NCBI GenBank assembly: GCA_029204225.1
Contig: CM055102.1
Coordinates: 25,710,922-25,774,921 of the forward strand
Direction of reading: 5' to 3'
DNA: 64,000 nucleotides
DNA from: Diphasiastrum complanatum
Taxonomy: Eukaryota; Streptophyta; Lycopodiopsida; Lycopodiales; Lycopodiaceae
In this document: positions 25,201-38,382 of the stretch, piece by piece
How positions within the stretch are numbered: the stretch's first letter is position 1
How the letters are laid out: each line of letters starts with the position of its first letter
Position numbers and translations under genes: made by a program
The notes under the pieces: model-generated
The model's database searches: none
The model's input: the letters and a program-made list of their open reading frames with translations, nothing else
Told to the model about the DNA's origin: nothing

Positions 25201-27035
25201 GCCCAAACTAATTTTTTCGAAACTAAGTGAAGTAAACTTGTCATGACTAGAGGTGGAAATTTTACATTTAACATTAGCTTTGGACTTTTTAAAAAGGTTT
25301 GAGAGAATTTTGTTTGATAAAAGAGAAGTTTATATATCATGATTTCGACAAGATATGTTTTCTACAATATAGAGCAATTGAAAAGGGATGTTGGACTTGT
25401 GTCTATTAAATATGTTAGGGGAGAACTTAACCAAAGACATAAGATAATCCACATAAAACCACCTCCTGATGTAATCTCTATAAACAAAAGTTCTAGAAAT
25501 AACAATATTGTGGAAAATATATTAGGAGGATTAAAAATAGGATAAGCGGTAGGACACGAAGGAAAAGACATGATCATAGCTTGTGGAGTGCAACAATCTA
25601 GAGGAGGGGTGATATATTTGATGCACGTTTTCCAACTTCCAAAACATTATGATCATGTGGTGCAAGATTTTTAGGTCTAGTGTGAGAACCCCACAACATG
25701 GAAGTTTTTTTGGAAACAATGGGATGTTGATGCCAGAAGTTGTCATGCATTGTGCTATTGGAAATGTGTAAAAACAGATAGACTTAATATTGACTAAATG
25801 AAGGCTAGCTAGGCAACGTGCTATCCGAAGGGGTATCAACATGAATCCTTATTAACCATTGGGCTTGCAAGCCCCATTTGCACAGAGGCCAGTAAAACTA
25901 TAGGGGAATGGTTAGATAACAAGGCAAGACAACGTTAGACATAACCCCCAACTAGGCCATAAATAATAGAAATAATTCATAGGGGCCTAAGTCATGTACA
26001 TGCACTGATGCACATACATCCACGTAGGTCAAGTGACAAGTTTAACATAGGTGTCATGAGACATGGCACTTGTGCATGTTGTCAATCTACACTAGGTTCA
26101 GAGGGATTTCTCTATAAGAGAGAGAGGACATAGCTGGGTGGGGAACCTTGGATTTCCCTTCTATTGTGTCAAAGATTGTAACATTGGCATCAAAGCAAAG
26201 GTTATGTAGATCACCATCAAAGCAAAGGTTGTTTAGATCGCCAAGATAGGGAGTAGATCCTCCACTAATTTCCATAGTGATTTTTGCATCTTACCATCCT
26301 GCTTTGTGCAAAATTAGAGAGAAAACCCTAATTCAAGGCACAAAATAGTTATTGGGTTGTCTATTTTCTTGCATGCTAGATCAGTGAATTTCTGAAGAGG
26401 ATTAGAGCATTTTATGAAGGCAGGTTGAGGCGCATTTGGGGTCCAAGAAATCATCATACTATTCTACATATCCAATGGCCATTCTCAAAGCAACACACCA
26501 AACCCGCAGGTTCAGCACAACTATTTGACGCAAGGCTCAATTGGTAAACTAGGCCTACAATTAGAAGACATCCATGTTTCTATCACTGTGGAGACTAAAA
26601 AAAGAGCAATGCAAAGAAAAAGTTAGCAACTAATGTCTTGATTAGGTTGCGAATATGGCAAAGCTGCTTAATCTACACACTATTACCCATGAGAACATCT
26701 GATGCAATCTTGGGTTAAACTAGTTTAATGAGCATGTAATTGGCTTCTTCACCAAAGTAGTCAACTTGGTAATCTTGTACAATGATCGAATAACCTTATG
26801 AATGGATGCTTTGTTGGATTTGACTAAGTGGTTTCTTACGTATGATCTTATGGTTGGCTAAGTGGGTTTCCCATTTATGATGTGATGGATGGCTAGGCTG
26901 GTTGATCTTTCATGTTGATCTCTATACGACTATATAGGAAATGGAATGCTTAGACTAAGCTACTAAATTGGGGATTCATTGGAAGTCCAACTTCATTGAG
27001 GCATTAATAAGACGAAAGAGTCTAGGTTGGTCACA

Positions 27036-27038
<3 letters not shown>
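22250..27038. other. Long AT-rich region without recognised gene
   Basis: Frames are short and no domain is recognised. The longest unexplained open frame on the plus strand is 25339-25545 (68 codons). Near 26100-26200 a phrase TTGGCATCAAAGC resembles a decayed primer-binding site after a possible LTR end, but no partner LTR is seen. The region is probably old, eroded transposon and intergenic DNA. Confidence 0.5.

Positions 27039-27113
<75 letters not shown>
27039..27113. repeat. (CT)n microsatellite
   Basis: About 75 bp of pure CT repeat. Confidence 0.95.
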
Positions 27114-27116
<3 letters not shown>

Positions 27117-27244
27117 GTCGCATAGAGCGACCTCCTTATTCTTTATCCCTATTGACCTAAGAAGTAATACAATGACATGAGAATTATGATTTGGGCTTGA
27201 TCATCAAGCTTACTATACCTTTTCTCCCTTGATCCTAAGTAACC

Positions 27245-27395
27245 ATTAAGAGATGCAAAGGCTAAATGTAAGCTTAAAGTTAATCTTCACCAGAAATTGT
27301 GATAAGAAATAGAGTTCGGTGTAAACGTATTTGGGAATGGTCTTTTTAGAGGCCTCACACCCTGTATAACGAACATCCATAAAATTTTGGCGAGA
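27245..27395. repeat. Direct repeat flanking copia-3, left copy
   Basis: The segment from AGAGATGCAAAGGCTAAATG to the CACACCCTGTATAACG region recurs at about 30365-30490 with about 85-90% identity by eye. The copia insertion lies between the two copies, so these are an older duplication or LTR-like repeats. Confidence 0.7.
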
Positions 27396-27416
27396 TCGTT
27401 GGGCCGTGTGAAGAAT

Positions 27417-28091
27417 TGCCAAAAAAATGGCAAATCTAGCTTGATCAAAAACCATGTAACATAATGTAAATTTTGTACATAAGTGGATTCCACACATGTG
27501 AGGCTAAGATGCCACGTGGCAATCCACTCCTAATGTAGGTTAGGTCAAGTCCATAGGGTTGGTCATGTCATTTTGGTAGTGATTCCTAGTTTATAGGACC
27601 TAAATCCTAGATTTAAGTTGAAAATTGACCAACTAGCTATCTAACAAGCATGACTCTAGGAAATAGACAAGGGTTTCATTTTAGGACAAAAAGACTGAGT
27701 TAACTTCCTTATTACATGCTGAAAATTGACCTAACTTCACAAAGGAAGTCAAAATTTGCTATGTATTCCAAGCTCCCATAGTGAGAAGATAGAATATTTT
27801 TGGAGCTAGTTCACTATGTACATTGAGTTTTTGTGATCAAAATAAAACCAAATTGATTTCTACTTCATTCTCAGTCTACAGGCCGTACAACAAGTTGTGG
27901 CTTGCACGTGTGGGCTCAGATTTCAATGTTGATCAATGCTTTTGATTGTTAGTGCTTGTTGTTTGTCAAATTGCCAATCTAGATCAACTTTTTTGTGTCT
28001 AGTTTTTTTATAGATTGTTAAGCAAGCATCCAATCACTCTTGTGGATCTTTTGTAGATCCATTTATGGTCCTAAAGTACAGTACTTACACA
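27417..28091 (+). repeat. 5' LTR of copia-3
   Basis: It begins TGTGAAGAATTGCC and ends AGTACTTACACA, directly before the primer site. Confidence 0.85.
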
Positions 28092-28104
28092 TGGTATCAA
28101 AGCC
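28092..28104 (+). other. Primer binding site of copia-3
   Basis: TGGTATCAAAGCC lies directly at the LTR edge, one base away from the usual initiator-Met site. Confidence 0.75.
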
Positions 28105-29159
28105 AAGTACAAGAGCTTTTGAACATTGATCTATCAAATCCATTTTTAACAATTTTTGGTGCTAAAAACTAGTATTGAGAGGGCGAGCTAGAATCTTGAT
28201 TTTGGTGAGGGAATTTGATCCCAAACTTTGCAAGGATCCAAATCTGTACTTTTCACATGTGTGAGAACCTTTGAACTTGCATTTAATGCATGGTATTCAT
28301 TTAATCCAAAGCAATTCAATTTATGAGCTTTTGATGTAATTTTTGGTGGAAATCTTAGGATAAGCTACCAAGATTGAGTGCCATTGATTAGATTGACATA
28401 GGTCATGAGATCTAATTAATCTAGGCTGAAATCAGGTCCTCTAAACTTGTTTTACAGGTCTTGAAAGTACATCAAAAAGTGTGAGAAAAATGTAGTCATG
28501 TTTTTGTCCAAAAATGGTGAAAATTAATAGAATTTGATAAGTATTTGATAGAATCTCATCCAGTCTTCATTTATTATTTGTGAGGGAGATGTGACTAGAA
28601 GTTCAAGAGAGGGCTAGAAGTCAAATTTGAGTTAATCAAGACAAAGTGAAACCTTTGTGAATTTCTAGGATCAAATCAATTTCATTTTTTCTGAGCATTG
28701 TTTTGTAGGATCCTTCCAAAAAGTTTTTTTGAATCAAGGTTAAGGAGATCTTGCTACTTGAATCTTTGTGCATTTCAAGTAAGTTTCTAGTGGAAAAATT
28801 CTGGAAAAGAACTTAGGGAGGGTCAAGAAGTTCCATCTACTTTGTGTTCATTGATTTTCTCAAGAGTAGTTAATAGAGTGAAAAATTGGCAAGATTTGAT
28901 TGTTAGTAGATTTCACTTCATCTTATCTTCATTCCAACTTTGTGAGGGAGTGTTAGAACTGAGATTATAAGTCCATTTGTTGGATTAGAAATCTAATTTG
29001 AGTGAAACACTACAAGTGTGAGACCTTTGTGAGTTTCAAAGTCAATCAAATCTATTTCTTGTGTGTAGAATTCACTAGTAAGATGGAATCTATTGGAGCA
29101 TATCTTCTAGAAGCTAGAATTCTACAAATTATTCTATTTGAAAGGTTAGGATAGAGTCA

Positions 29160-29862
29160 CTCGTGGTGCTCCAAGACCTTTATGAGTTTATGATTGAAGA
29201 TGAAGATGAACCTCTAGGTGCACAGGAGTTAGCTAGATACAAGAAAAGATCTAGGCTTGCACTTCATTGTGTGAAAATAATGTCAGCAATGATTTGTTGA
29301 GAGAAGTATCAGCATGTATTAGTGCTCAAGAGGCTTGGGAGTCTTTAAAATCAATTTATAAATGAAGCAACACTTCTAGAGTACATATGCTTAGAAATCA
29401 AATTTTACAAAGCATGAGGAGAAGTGAGGAGAGTGCACATGATTATGTAATCAGAATCAAGTCTCCAAATAGGAAGTTGGCTTCCAGTGAAGAGAAGATT
29501 CATGATGGAAAGTTTGTACAAATTGTTCTTAATGGTCTAGGAGATGACTTTGCCATTCAAGACACTTTGCCAACTATAGAAAAACTTCACAATGTATTAG
29601 TGGCTAAAGAGTGTAAGATGCTCCACACCAAGGCAAGAATGAATTCATTGTCCTTGCAGGATGGAGATGAAAAATCCAATTTCTCATTCAAGGGCAAAAA
29701 GAAAACCAATGGAAAGAAGAAGCATCCAAAGGAGGCCAAAGAAGAGGATGATGCATCAAGCTCAAAGGACAAAACAAAGCAAAAATGCTTCTTTTGTGAA
29801 AAGAAGGGGCATTATGCTAAATTTGAGGAGTGTGAAGAATTGCCCAAAAATCGGCAAATCTA
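29160..29862 (+). pseudogene. gag: Copia-3 gag (UBN2-type) cut at the zinc knuckle
   Basis: Broken frames from about 29160 give EFMIEDEDEPLG, ACISAQEAWESLKSIYK and, in the open frame 29387-29862, HMLRNQILQSMRRSEES, IVLNGLGDDFA and a lysine-rich stretch, ending in the zinc knuckle start CFFCEKKGHYAK. This is the copia gag (UBN2) layout. Two in-frame stops (near 29300 and 29365) break the N-terminal part. The knuckle's third cysteine is supplied by the first bases of the 3' LTR (TGTGAAGAA), showing that a deletion joined gag directly to the LTR. Confidence 0.8.
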
Positions 29863-30246
29863 GCTTGATAAAAAACCATGTAGTATAATGTAAATTTTGT
29901 ACATAAGTGGATTCCACACATGTGAGGCCAAGATGATACATGGCAATCCACTCCTAATGTAAGTTAAGTCAAGTCCATAGGGCTGGTCATGTGATTTTGG
30001 TAGTGATTTCTAGTTTATAGGACCTAAATCCTAGATTTAAGGTGAAAACTGACCAACTAGCTATCTATCAAGCATGACTCTAGGAAATAGACTAGGGTTT
30101 CATTTTAGGGCAAAAAGGCGTCAAATTGCCAATCTAAATCAACTTTTTTGTGTCTAGTTTTTTGATAGATTGTTAAGCAAGCATCCAATCACTCTTGTGG
30201 ATCTTTTGTAGATCCATTTATGGTCCTAAAGTACAATACTTTCACA
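29831..30246 (+). repeat. 3' LTR of copia-3 (internally deleted)
   Basis: It matches the start and the end of the 5' LTR. The middle is missing at the junction CAAAAAGGCG/TCAAATTGCC. Confidence 0.85.
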
Positions 30247-30364
30247 GGCCAAACAACCATTTGGATCAGGTGTAAAGGTCGCTAAAAAGACCGTTCCAAC
30301 CATAAGGAAGAACAAGGCTAGCCCCTCGTGATGGCTAAAAACATTTATGGGCCACACCACTAAG

Positions 30365-30490
30365 AGATGTTAAGGATAAATGTAAGCTTAAATTTAATCT
30401 TCACCAAAAATTGTGATAAGAAATAGAGTGTAGTGTACACGTATTTGGGAATGGTCTTGTCAGAGACCTTTACACCCCATATAACGTCCA
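30365..30490. repeat. Direct repeat flanking copia-3, right copy
   Basis: This is the partner of 27245-27395, with the same order and orientation. Confidence 0.7.
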
Positions 30491-31305
30491 TAAATAGATC
30501 GTTAGCATTTGTAGGATGCTACTACACGGGGGTATATTATCAATTTTTGTGATTCTTTGTTTCTCTGTGAGTATATTGTCAATTTTTGTGATTTGTTGTT
30601 GGAAAAGCACCGTTAATCATCTAGTGCTACTGTTTTATTAGGTTATATTCTGGTACAACAGAAGTCATATTACTTAGACTATAAGTCCTGGTTGGGAGGG
30701 CCAATACCACATTAATCCAGGACCTGGGGAACGAGTGGTGTTAGACACTCGCTGCCTGAGGACCATACTATATGCGGTAATGGCCCACTAACACGATTAG
30801 CTGCTTGGGCACTATATTATATGTGGTAATGGCCTGCAACCAACGGCCATTCATTACTGCACATCATTGACATTTGCTACATTTTTTAACTTATTTCACA
30901 TTTTTTTAAACCTACTTTTTTCAAGATCTCTGAATTTTTTCAAAGCTCTCGTTTTATAAACGCTGCCCTGAACAGAGATTGTTTCCCTATCAAGAGGAGA
31001 TCGCTGTTCTATTGGAAGACTCAACTATGCAATGTAAATGGCCTAAATATGCAGCCAATCTCAGTTACAAAGCTTAAAGTCAACTCCACAAAGGGAGTTA
31101 AGACCTACAGATTATTTGCATTTGACAGTATAATAACCTATACTCAATACTGCAGCAAATCTGCTTCTAGAGCTTATGAAGCTAAGGGCACCACAAATTC
31201 TGTTTACATATTTTCTCATCCATATAACAACATTAACACCTAGTTTGCCGCTTTTGCGACATAAAGGCTGCCGAACTATGTTATATCTTGGTATAGGAAG
31301 CCTAG
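30491..31305. other. Downstream region of the sugar transporter gene
   Basis: No gene was recognised. It includes the presumed 3' UTR and terminator of the minus-strand transporter. Two imperfect copies of a phrase containing TATATG(C/T)GGTAATGGCC lie near 30770 and 30820. Confidence 0.4.
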
Positions 31306-34300
31306 TTAGACCTTGAAGAACTTGGACTCTATTTCTTCCAGACTTAGACCTTTTGTTTCTGGGACAGTCAATATAATAAATAATAGGGCACCAACACCAA
31401 TGGCTCCAAAGGCTACAAAAGTGAACGGAGTTCCCAGGAGTTCCTGTACAAGAATAAGAACAAAGACGGTATAAGACGAGAAGCATAAAACCCTGTGGTG
31501 CAACCAAATTGCTGGCAACTTAGTAAAAACTATGCCCACATGCTATACAGATAGTCAAGCACTTCATTCCCATATAAACTGACTTCCTACTAGTACACTT
31601 GCTAAATAGATAAGCCTCACAGTGATTGCGAGACAAATAGAACCTTACTTATCTATTTAACACTAGTAAATACTAATATGTTCGTACTACATAGCGTAAA
31701 ACCTTACAATATTGCATAAGCTCAAAAAAGAGCTATAGAGCAGAGTTATCTCACTAAAATAAAATGCTATCTTTATATAGAAGAGTTTGACTAATCGCAG
31801 TAAAAAATAACAGTATGCAGTCAGATCCTTTGAGGCTTCAAAGACAGGACTCCTAGCAAGCCATTTGTTTAGCTCCCAACCTGAATTGGAGCGAAGGAAA
31901 GAGCGACAACAGCATTTGAGGCAAAATTGACAAGTGTTGAAACACTGAGAGCACGGCCTCTTGTACGTAGTGGGAATATTTCTGAAATCATCAACCATGA
32001 GATTGGTCCAAAGGACACCTGCAATAACACAGTATAATCTCTTGATTAGAACAACGCTTTGTTTTCAAATCTAGAGAAATACGAACTTGAATCTTTCAGA
32101 TTTTTCAATTGAATGGCAAGAGGTATAGATTTCAATTCAATGGCAGTTCACTGTGATAGAGATTATTGCAAACAATCAGGTAAGTCGACATTAAAAGTGG
32201 ATTTGTGCTCAAACTCTAATAGAATATAAAGCAGGAAAAATTGACGCCGATTTGGAACTCAATTGCATCAGTTTCATCAATAGTTTATTGCCAAAGCTAA
32301 AAGATTCCTGATGTGCATTCAACTTGCTTTTTTATGAAGGCCATGGTACATCTAAATACCAATAAACATATTGTTCAAAATGTACAACAAAATGAAATGA
32401 GAACATACCTGGTAACAGCCCACATACATTAACAATGCAACGACTGCCAGAACTGGCAAGCTCTTTCCAAAAGAATAATAAGCAGCAAGACTGAACAAGC
32501 TGACGACCTGCAAACCAACTAAAAATATGAGCACCTAATGTGTAAAGTATATAGAACAAGTTGCTTTTTCATAGAGAGGTTTTAAGACTTACCATCCCTG
32601 TCACTCCACCAATCAACAAAGGTCTCCGACCAACCTTATCCACGTTCAAAACTGCCACAGTAGTCATCAGCAGCTGAAAAATCCCAAGGCCAGAAACTTA
32701 GAAACACTTCGCAGGTGATAGCAACACAGATTTTTCGAGAAGCCCTCTTATTGTGCATTTGCAGAGTGGTACTCTTTTCTGACAAGAAACATAAATATGT
32801 GATGGGGTAGAGTTCCTGAAAAATATGACACCTTAACAAAGCCAATAATGACAGAAACTCGAGTAGCATCTGCAGCAGCCGGAAACCCTGCACTCTGAGT
32901 TGTCGAATCGCAAACATAAACAGCATCATGATTTCTTTTCCTCCATTAAAGTCTTCAGATTTAGCAAGTGAGTTTCAAAAAAGGAAGAACTATATCATGG
33001 TAAGAAACTGCAGGAGCAAATAAAATTTTAGAGCGTATAAAAAAAGTATTATCCAGTGAACTTTTTTGTACAAATTTATTTACCAATTGCAAGGTAGTCT
33101 ATGTGGTTTGGAGAATCAAGCACATAATGTATGAGAAAATCAATACTGCATGAAGGTTGTTCCATTCACTGCAACAATCATAAATCCAGACAATAACCTG
33201 AAGTATTGGGGCAGCATAATACAGCACACTTGGTTGACCAGTCACCTGCACCAACATTGATTTTATTTTAGCAATTCATTAGGAATCATTAGAAAGCAAA
33301 AATGCTGCACAACATATGGTTTTTGAAATGGTGAAACCATGGGATTCAGATATTGTCACTGAGGAGTTCAACCAGTTTACAGTTGTAAATTGTGTTTCAG
33401 CAAATTAATTTGCAAGCATGTTAAAACTAGCACAAGGCTCTTCCAGAGTTAGAGCAGTTCATGTTGAAGATTTGGCATACCTTTCTGTAACGAGATTTAG
33501 TGTATCAATTAAGTTTTTCCCAGGCTTGATACCTCTGGTGATGTTGGCCCTACTTGTATAAGAAGTTCTCCACTTACAAGAGCCTTAAGATCCAGAACTT
33601 TGATGTATCCAAACTAGATATTTAAGTGCACAGCAAATAAATCCTTGAGGGAACAACTGTATTTATGAGCATAAGACAATACTTATGAATAAAAACGTAT
33701 TCTGTCCACCAAACATGCAGTGTTCCTGATTGTGCAGTGATGTTGAATGTGTCCAAGGTTATCACTACCTGCTGAAAAAACACAAGACCTGCACCGACTG
33801 TCAGAGCACGTAGATTCTTGCCCTGAAAGAGTTCAAGGAAACTAACGTTGTCTTCTCTGCCATCTTGCATTGACTGTAAGGATCTGATTGTATCATCCAC
33901 TTGAGCTTCTACTGTAATTTCATTGCCACGGTAGCCTCTCAACCTCTTAATTGCAGTCGCAGCACTCTCCTTCAATGATAAAAGGTCACCTTTACCTTGA
34001 ACAGCCTGCAGCAGCAGCCAACGTGGTGATGGTGGCAGCCACCACATACCAATCCCCATAACCAGTGCTATTGGTGTACTGAACCCATACATCCAGCGCC
34101 AACCTCCTATCGCCCCGATTTCTAAACTACCTGCAAGATATCCAAGCTAACCAGAAAGAAGGATCAAAGCGACTAGGCTGTACAATATAGCAGCATATTT
34201 CATTCATGGGTAAAGAACACGCACAAATTACCAAGATTCCTCCAACTATGAATGCTTCCTTTAAAGATACCAAAGTTCCCCGTATTTGTGCAGGCGATGT

Positions 34301-36566
34301 CTCCGCAATATACATAGGTGCACCATGCATAGCCTTACAATCAAAACGAAAGTAAGCATCCAAAAACTAGGTGACTTTGGTATGCTAGATGCTTAGCATT
34401 GTGTGTACATTTTCTTTGAATGCAAAACTTCTCTTAATATGGAAAACATACTAGGTGACAACCTCAACTCAAAAGCATGTAAATTCTCAACTTGCAATCA
34501 AACACTCCTAAGTATCGCAATGCTCAAGAATAACCAAGTGTTCACCTTAGAGCCAACCATTGATAACCTTTTGCGACTACCCAGTCAAAGTAGAACTTAT
34601 TAAGACATGTCTTTCTTTACCCAGTCCAATGTTGTAGCCACCAAACATCAAAAGACTACTAAACATATCTCAGCATCTAAAAACTCATTCAATAGAAGAT
34701 TACCAATCCAATGCCCAGTCCAAATATCAATCTTCCTGTCATCAGTAAAGAAAAGTTTGGAGCAAGAGCAGTGAAGAGAGACCCTATGCTGTAGATAATT
34801 GCCGCCAAAATAAGCTCCCTACGCCTACCTTCAACATGTTTCAAAAAACGATTAAAGTTCAGCGCTGGCCCTTCCACAACAGTAATGTGAGAACAGAGTG
34901 CAAATAAATGCAAAAGAGCTCTCTTTTGTTGCATTTACAAGCAGAAACTCTAGAATCACAACTAGAAGAGCTTGTTTTGTATAGTTTGAATAACAGTTTG
35001 CACCTAGTGAATCTCCAATGTTGAAAGCCAGTATAGATCCAAATAGTGCACCATATAGTGAGCCACTGACCTGTTCACAGAGAAACGAACAAGCTTCTGT
35101 TTTTTTTTTTAACCTGTCCTACTGTAAATTAATGAAAGAGAGTTTATGAAATTGCCAACACTATACACAGCATCATATAGTTCTGCACGGCAACCAGGAA
35201 GCTTGCTGCCTTACCACTAACCCAGTCTCAATTGGCGTCAGCTTGTACCAATCAGTACCACTTAAATCTGCAGACTGCAAGGTTCACAATAATGAGCAGT
35301 TAGAGGCTAGAAGGTGGAGTCCAGATAGCTGAAATGCATTGCTGTTTCAGAGGCATCTGTAAATATGACTGTAGTCAAGTTGCTGAAACAGTGAAACTAA
35401 TCTATTTGAAATGCATTAGAAGCAGTCAGAGACTTTTCACTGATCCTTAGGCCGAAAAGCCCTTGCCAGTCATAAACTTCAAAATCTCATTAACATTGCT
35501 AGCATAAACCTCTCTGTAAAATTACTCATTATAGGCAAAATAGTGGAGTCCTGGGCATTTGCCAAGTTTATGAAAGCAAGGATATTCTGGACAAGCATCT
35601 GACCAAAGTTCAAGCATGCTAGAGTGTTCTGTAACAAACAAAGCAGAACCGCAATTCTTAATACCATGGATTGAGTTGTTTTGTCACTGTGACCACAATA
35701 CTCTTTTGCTCGATTCAAAACCATCTTGCATCTAGGTTTTAAATGTCCAGATGCCTTTGAGAGAAAAAGGAGAAAGAAGTCATTGCTTGCTCAGTAAATA
35801 CTTCCATACACAGAAAATGGTGCCAAAAAGCCAGGACAGTCTCGATTCGTAAATACTTCCATACACAGAAAATGGTGCCAAAAAGCCAGGACAGTCTCGA
35901 TTCTTGAAACCACTGAGATTCTCCCTCATTCAGTCTTTTCACGGCTTATGAAACTGAATAAGCCACAATTTTTCAGATACCCAGTACATAGAACTCATAA
36001 ACAAAAGAATACAATAACTCACTGTTAAAGAGATAGAAGCGCCTGAGGTTGCACCAATGTCATAGCCAAACAAAACTCCACCTAGGGCAGGAAATAAAAA
36101 TCTGTGCAAGGGCAAAAGAATAGTCATGAAGTTCGGTTAGGACCTTAAATTTGTTCTCTTGGCCTGACCTTTTTTTAGCAAGAAATCACTTAATTTTGCA
36201 GATAAACTGGGAGATATCAAAGCATTCCAAAAAGGATAGTAGATTCAACAGAATAAAAGCATCCAGATGAAGTCAGATGCAAATAAAGATAGCAATCAAT
36301 GGGATTCACATACACAAAAGTCAAAGAATTGACTTTTAAATGAAGTATATAAACTACACCAAGCATCCATAGTCCTGCTCAATAATATGTTGCTACATCA
36401 CGAGAACTGTGCAGGATACAAAAGAAAAAGGAGCATAGCCTCGTGAATAAACTTACGGCAAAATAACAGATGTCCAACTAAATGATTTGTCTGCAATTTG
36501 CTCTCCAACTGTTGTTAGTGGCTCCTTCAACTCATCATTCTCCAAATCTGACGGATCTCTTTGTAC
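31306..36566 (-). CDS. Plastid MFS sugar (D-xylose/H+ symporter-like) transporter, exons 2-14
   Basis: Exons on the minus strand: 36457-36566, 36023-36101, 35215-35274, 35004-35070, 34704-34828, 34232-34333, 33769-34146, 33198-33245, 32832-32894, 32593-32673, 32409-32507, 31881-32018 and 31306-31443. Every junction is GT-AG and all phases agree. The product is a 12-helix sugar porter: LFGYDIGATSG in helix 1, the loop signature GRRREL, MYIAETSPAQIRG, PSPRWLL, QQVTGQPSVLYY, VDKVGRRPLL, PLRTRGRA and the C-terminal PETKGLSLEEIE. Sequence and intron layout match Arabidopsis At5g59250 (D-xylose-proton symporter-like 3, chloroplastic). It should move a hexose or pentose with protons across the plastid envelope; the substrate is inferred only. 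No stop or frameshift is present, so this is a live host gene among dead transposons. Exon 2 begins in phase 0 and needs an upstream exon, best supplied by 58891-59151. Confidence 0.95.
35795..35905. repeat. 55-bp tandem duplication in transporter intron 3
   Basis: TAAATACTTCCATACACAG starts at 35795 and again at 35850. The two copies are identical over about 52 bases, so the duplication is recent. Confidence 0.9.
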
Positions 36567-37105
36567 CTGTAACAATTTATATTTTTTGTTGCTTGATGAT
36601 TCTTGAGGATCTTACTCTTTAGCTTTGAACAAAGCAAACATGAGACATCCAAAATGTGTACCAGTTATAATTGCCAGCTAGACGTGTATGTCTATCTATT
36701 TGTGCGTGTGTGCCTCTGTGTGTGTGTGTGTCTGTGTGTGGGGGGGGGGGGGGGGGGGGTAATTGTTGTAGATGTTAAAGTTGGTACTTCAGACTAAAAG
36801 AGTACATACCAAGTGGCAAGTAGGGAGGACAATGCGTCTCCAAATACAATCATTTTATACTAGCATTTGATAATAACCATCTCAGACCCGTCTATCTGAA
36901 GAACATGTCTAACCTGTGTTGTGGAAAGCAAACACAACACATAAAGTGCATATATCATAAGCATCTATATTTATCTGATCTCATGGGTAATCGATAGGAA
37001 TAACATTATGATACTGACTGGAGGTGCTGGCAGATATGTCCAACGTGTACATGGCAAAGTATGCAGGGTGGGTGACCTGATGCTGGCATCTCTCAAGGAA
37101 AATAG

Positions 37106-37170
<65 letters not shown>

Positions 37171-37878
37171 AGTTTTATTGGAGTCTTTGAAACCTGACAT
37201 AAGTGACTGCGCAAATAAAGATAACCAAAGCAACCTAAAAAAACTAAGGGGCTAAGAAAAGAGAGCTCCATGAGCAGATCTTATACATGTTTCTATCTGT
37301 CGAGTAGATATCAGGTACTACCTTCAGACATACATCTAAAAAAGCTCGTGACAATGATAATTGATGATGATAAGTTGTGAACGATGTGCCTGCTATTAAA
37401 AACATTGTCCCTGGTCTTAATGTCTAGAAGCAATGACTTTCTCATCCTTTGAATCTAACACCATATCCTAGTGTCCAAGCACCTAATTCTAGTTGTCTGC
37501 TCAAATCAGGGCTAGGCATATAAATGTGATTGTTGATGTGTCTTGCTTTTGGGTACGTACTACCATGTTCAAATTTTCAAACTGATTTTAAAAGCCTCTT
37601 CAATCTTCTTAAGCTATAAGTTATGACACTGAGCATTGTTGCCATTGACTTAAATCTTGATTCTTATTTCTAAGTAGTAAGGTTCAAATTTTGGGTGTCG
37701 AATAATCCTAAAGCTCCTCTATTTTCAATTTTCTTAATTTATGACTTATAGCAATGAGCACTAAAGCCATTGACTGCTCAACATTTGTAATTCAAGAATT
37801 GCTAGTAACGAGATAGGATTAATGTAAGATGCAATAATCAATTAATAATAGTCTGTAGCAATGTTTCAAAGACCTTTT
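36567..37878. other. Intronic DNA with microsatellites
   Basis: It holds a TG run followed by about 20 G at 36740-36759, and (GA)n at 37107-37168. No other feature was recognised. Confidence 0.6.
37107..37168. repeat. (GA)n microsatellite
   Basis: About 60 bp of pure GA repeat. Confidence 0.95.
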
Positions 37879-38370
37879 TGTTGGAATGTAAATGGAATTG
37901 ATTACATTACCATAGTTACTTTGACCCAAAAGGTCGAGAGTTGTGTAACCATTTTATTATATTAGGCCTACTAAACTTAGAGTTAGCTAAGTTAGTATGA
38001 AATTAACTTGGTAGGGACTCATGGGTCCACTAGGCCTAATTGTGACATTAAGTACCCCAACTTGACATATTGGAGGTACCTTATTCTTTCTATGTAACTT
38101 ATAGAAAGTTGGATAGTCAATAGTCAAGTAGTTGGAAAGCCAATAGTCAGTTGGATAGCCAATAGTCATGCAGTTAGATAGTCATCTTGGACTATATATA
38201 TGTGTGCATCCCATTTGTATAAGATACATTTGTAAGCAATACTGACTATTCTCCTTGGCTGTCCACAAGTTTCTACAAGAGGGTTTCTAACCATCTCTCT
38301 CTTTCTTTTCAGAATGCTTTGTGTGATTGAATAGTTAAGATCCTGGATCCTTAGGCTTCTATTTCCCACA
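37879..38370 (+). repeat. 5' LTR of copia-2
   Basis: It begins TGTTGGAATG and ends TTTCCCACA. It has fewer copies of an internal repeat of about 23 bp (GTTGGA-AGCCAATAGTCAA type, 38105-38185) than the 3' LTR. Confidence 0.93.
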
Positions 38371-38382
38371 TGGTATCAGAGT
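38371..38382 (+). other. Primer binding site of copia-2
   Basis: TGGTATCAGAGT follows the LTR directly and matches the initiator tRNA-Met site in 11 of 12 bases. Confidence 0.9.

Larger units (their letters stand above)
27417..30246 (+). mobile_element. Copia element reduced to gag (copia-3)
   Basis: The 5' LTR (27417-28091, 675 bp) is followed by TGGTATCAAAGCC as primer site. The 3' LTR (29831-30246) has lost an internal block of about 260 bp. The flanking 5-mers GGCCG and GGCCA differ at one base, consistent with a TSD. Between the LTRs there is only a leader and gag; the whole of pol is missing. Confidence 0.85.

Noticed and set aside
26100-26200. Possible LTR end and primer site (GGCATCAAAGC)
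   Set aside because: No second LTR, polypurine tract or coding remnant lies in the expected places.
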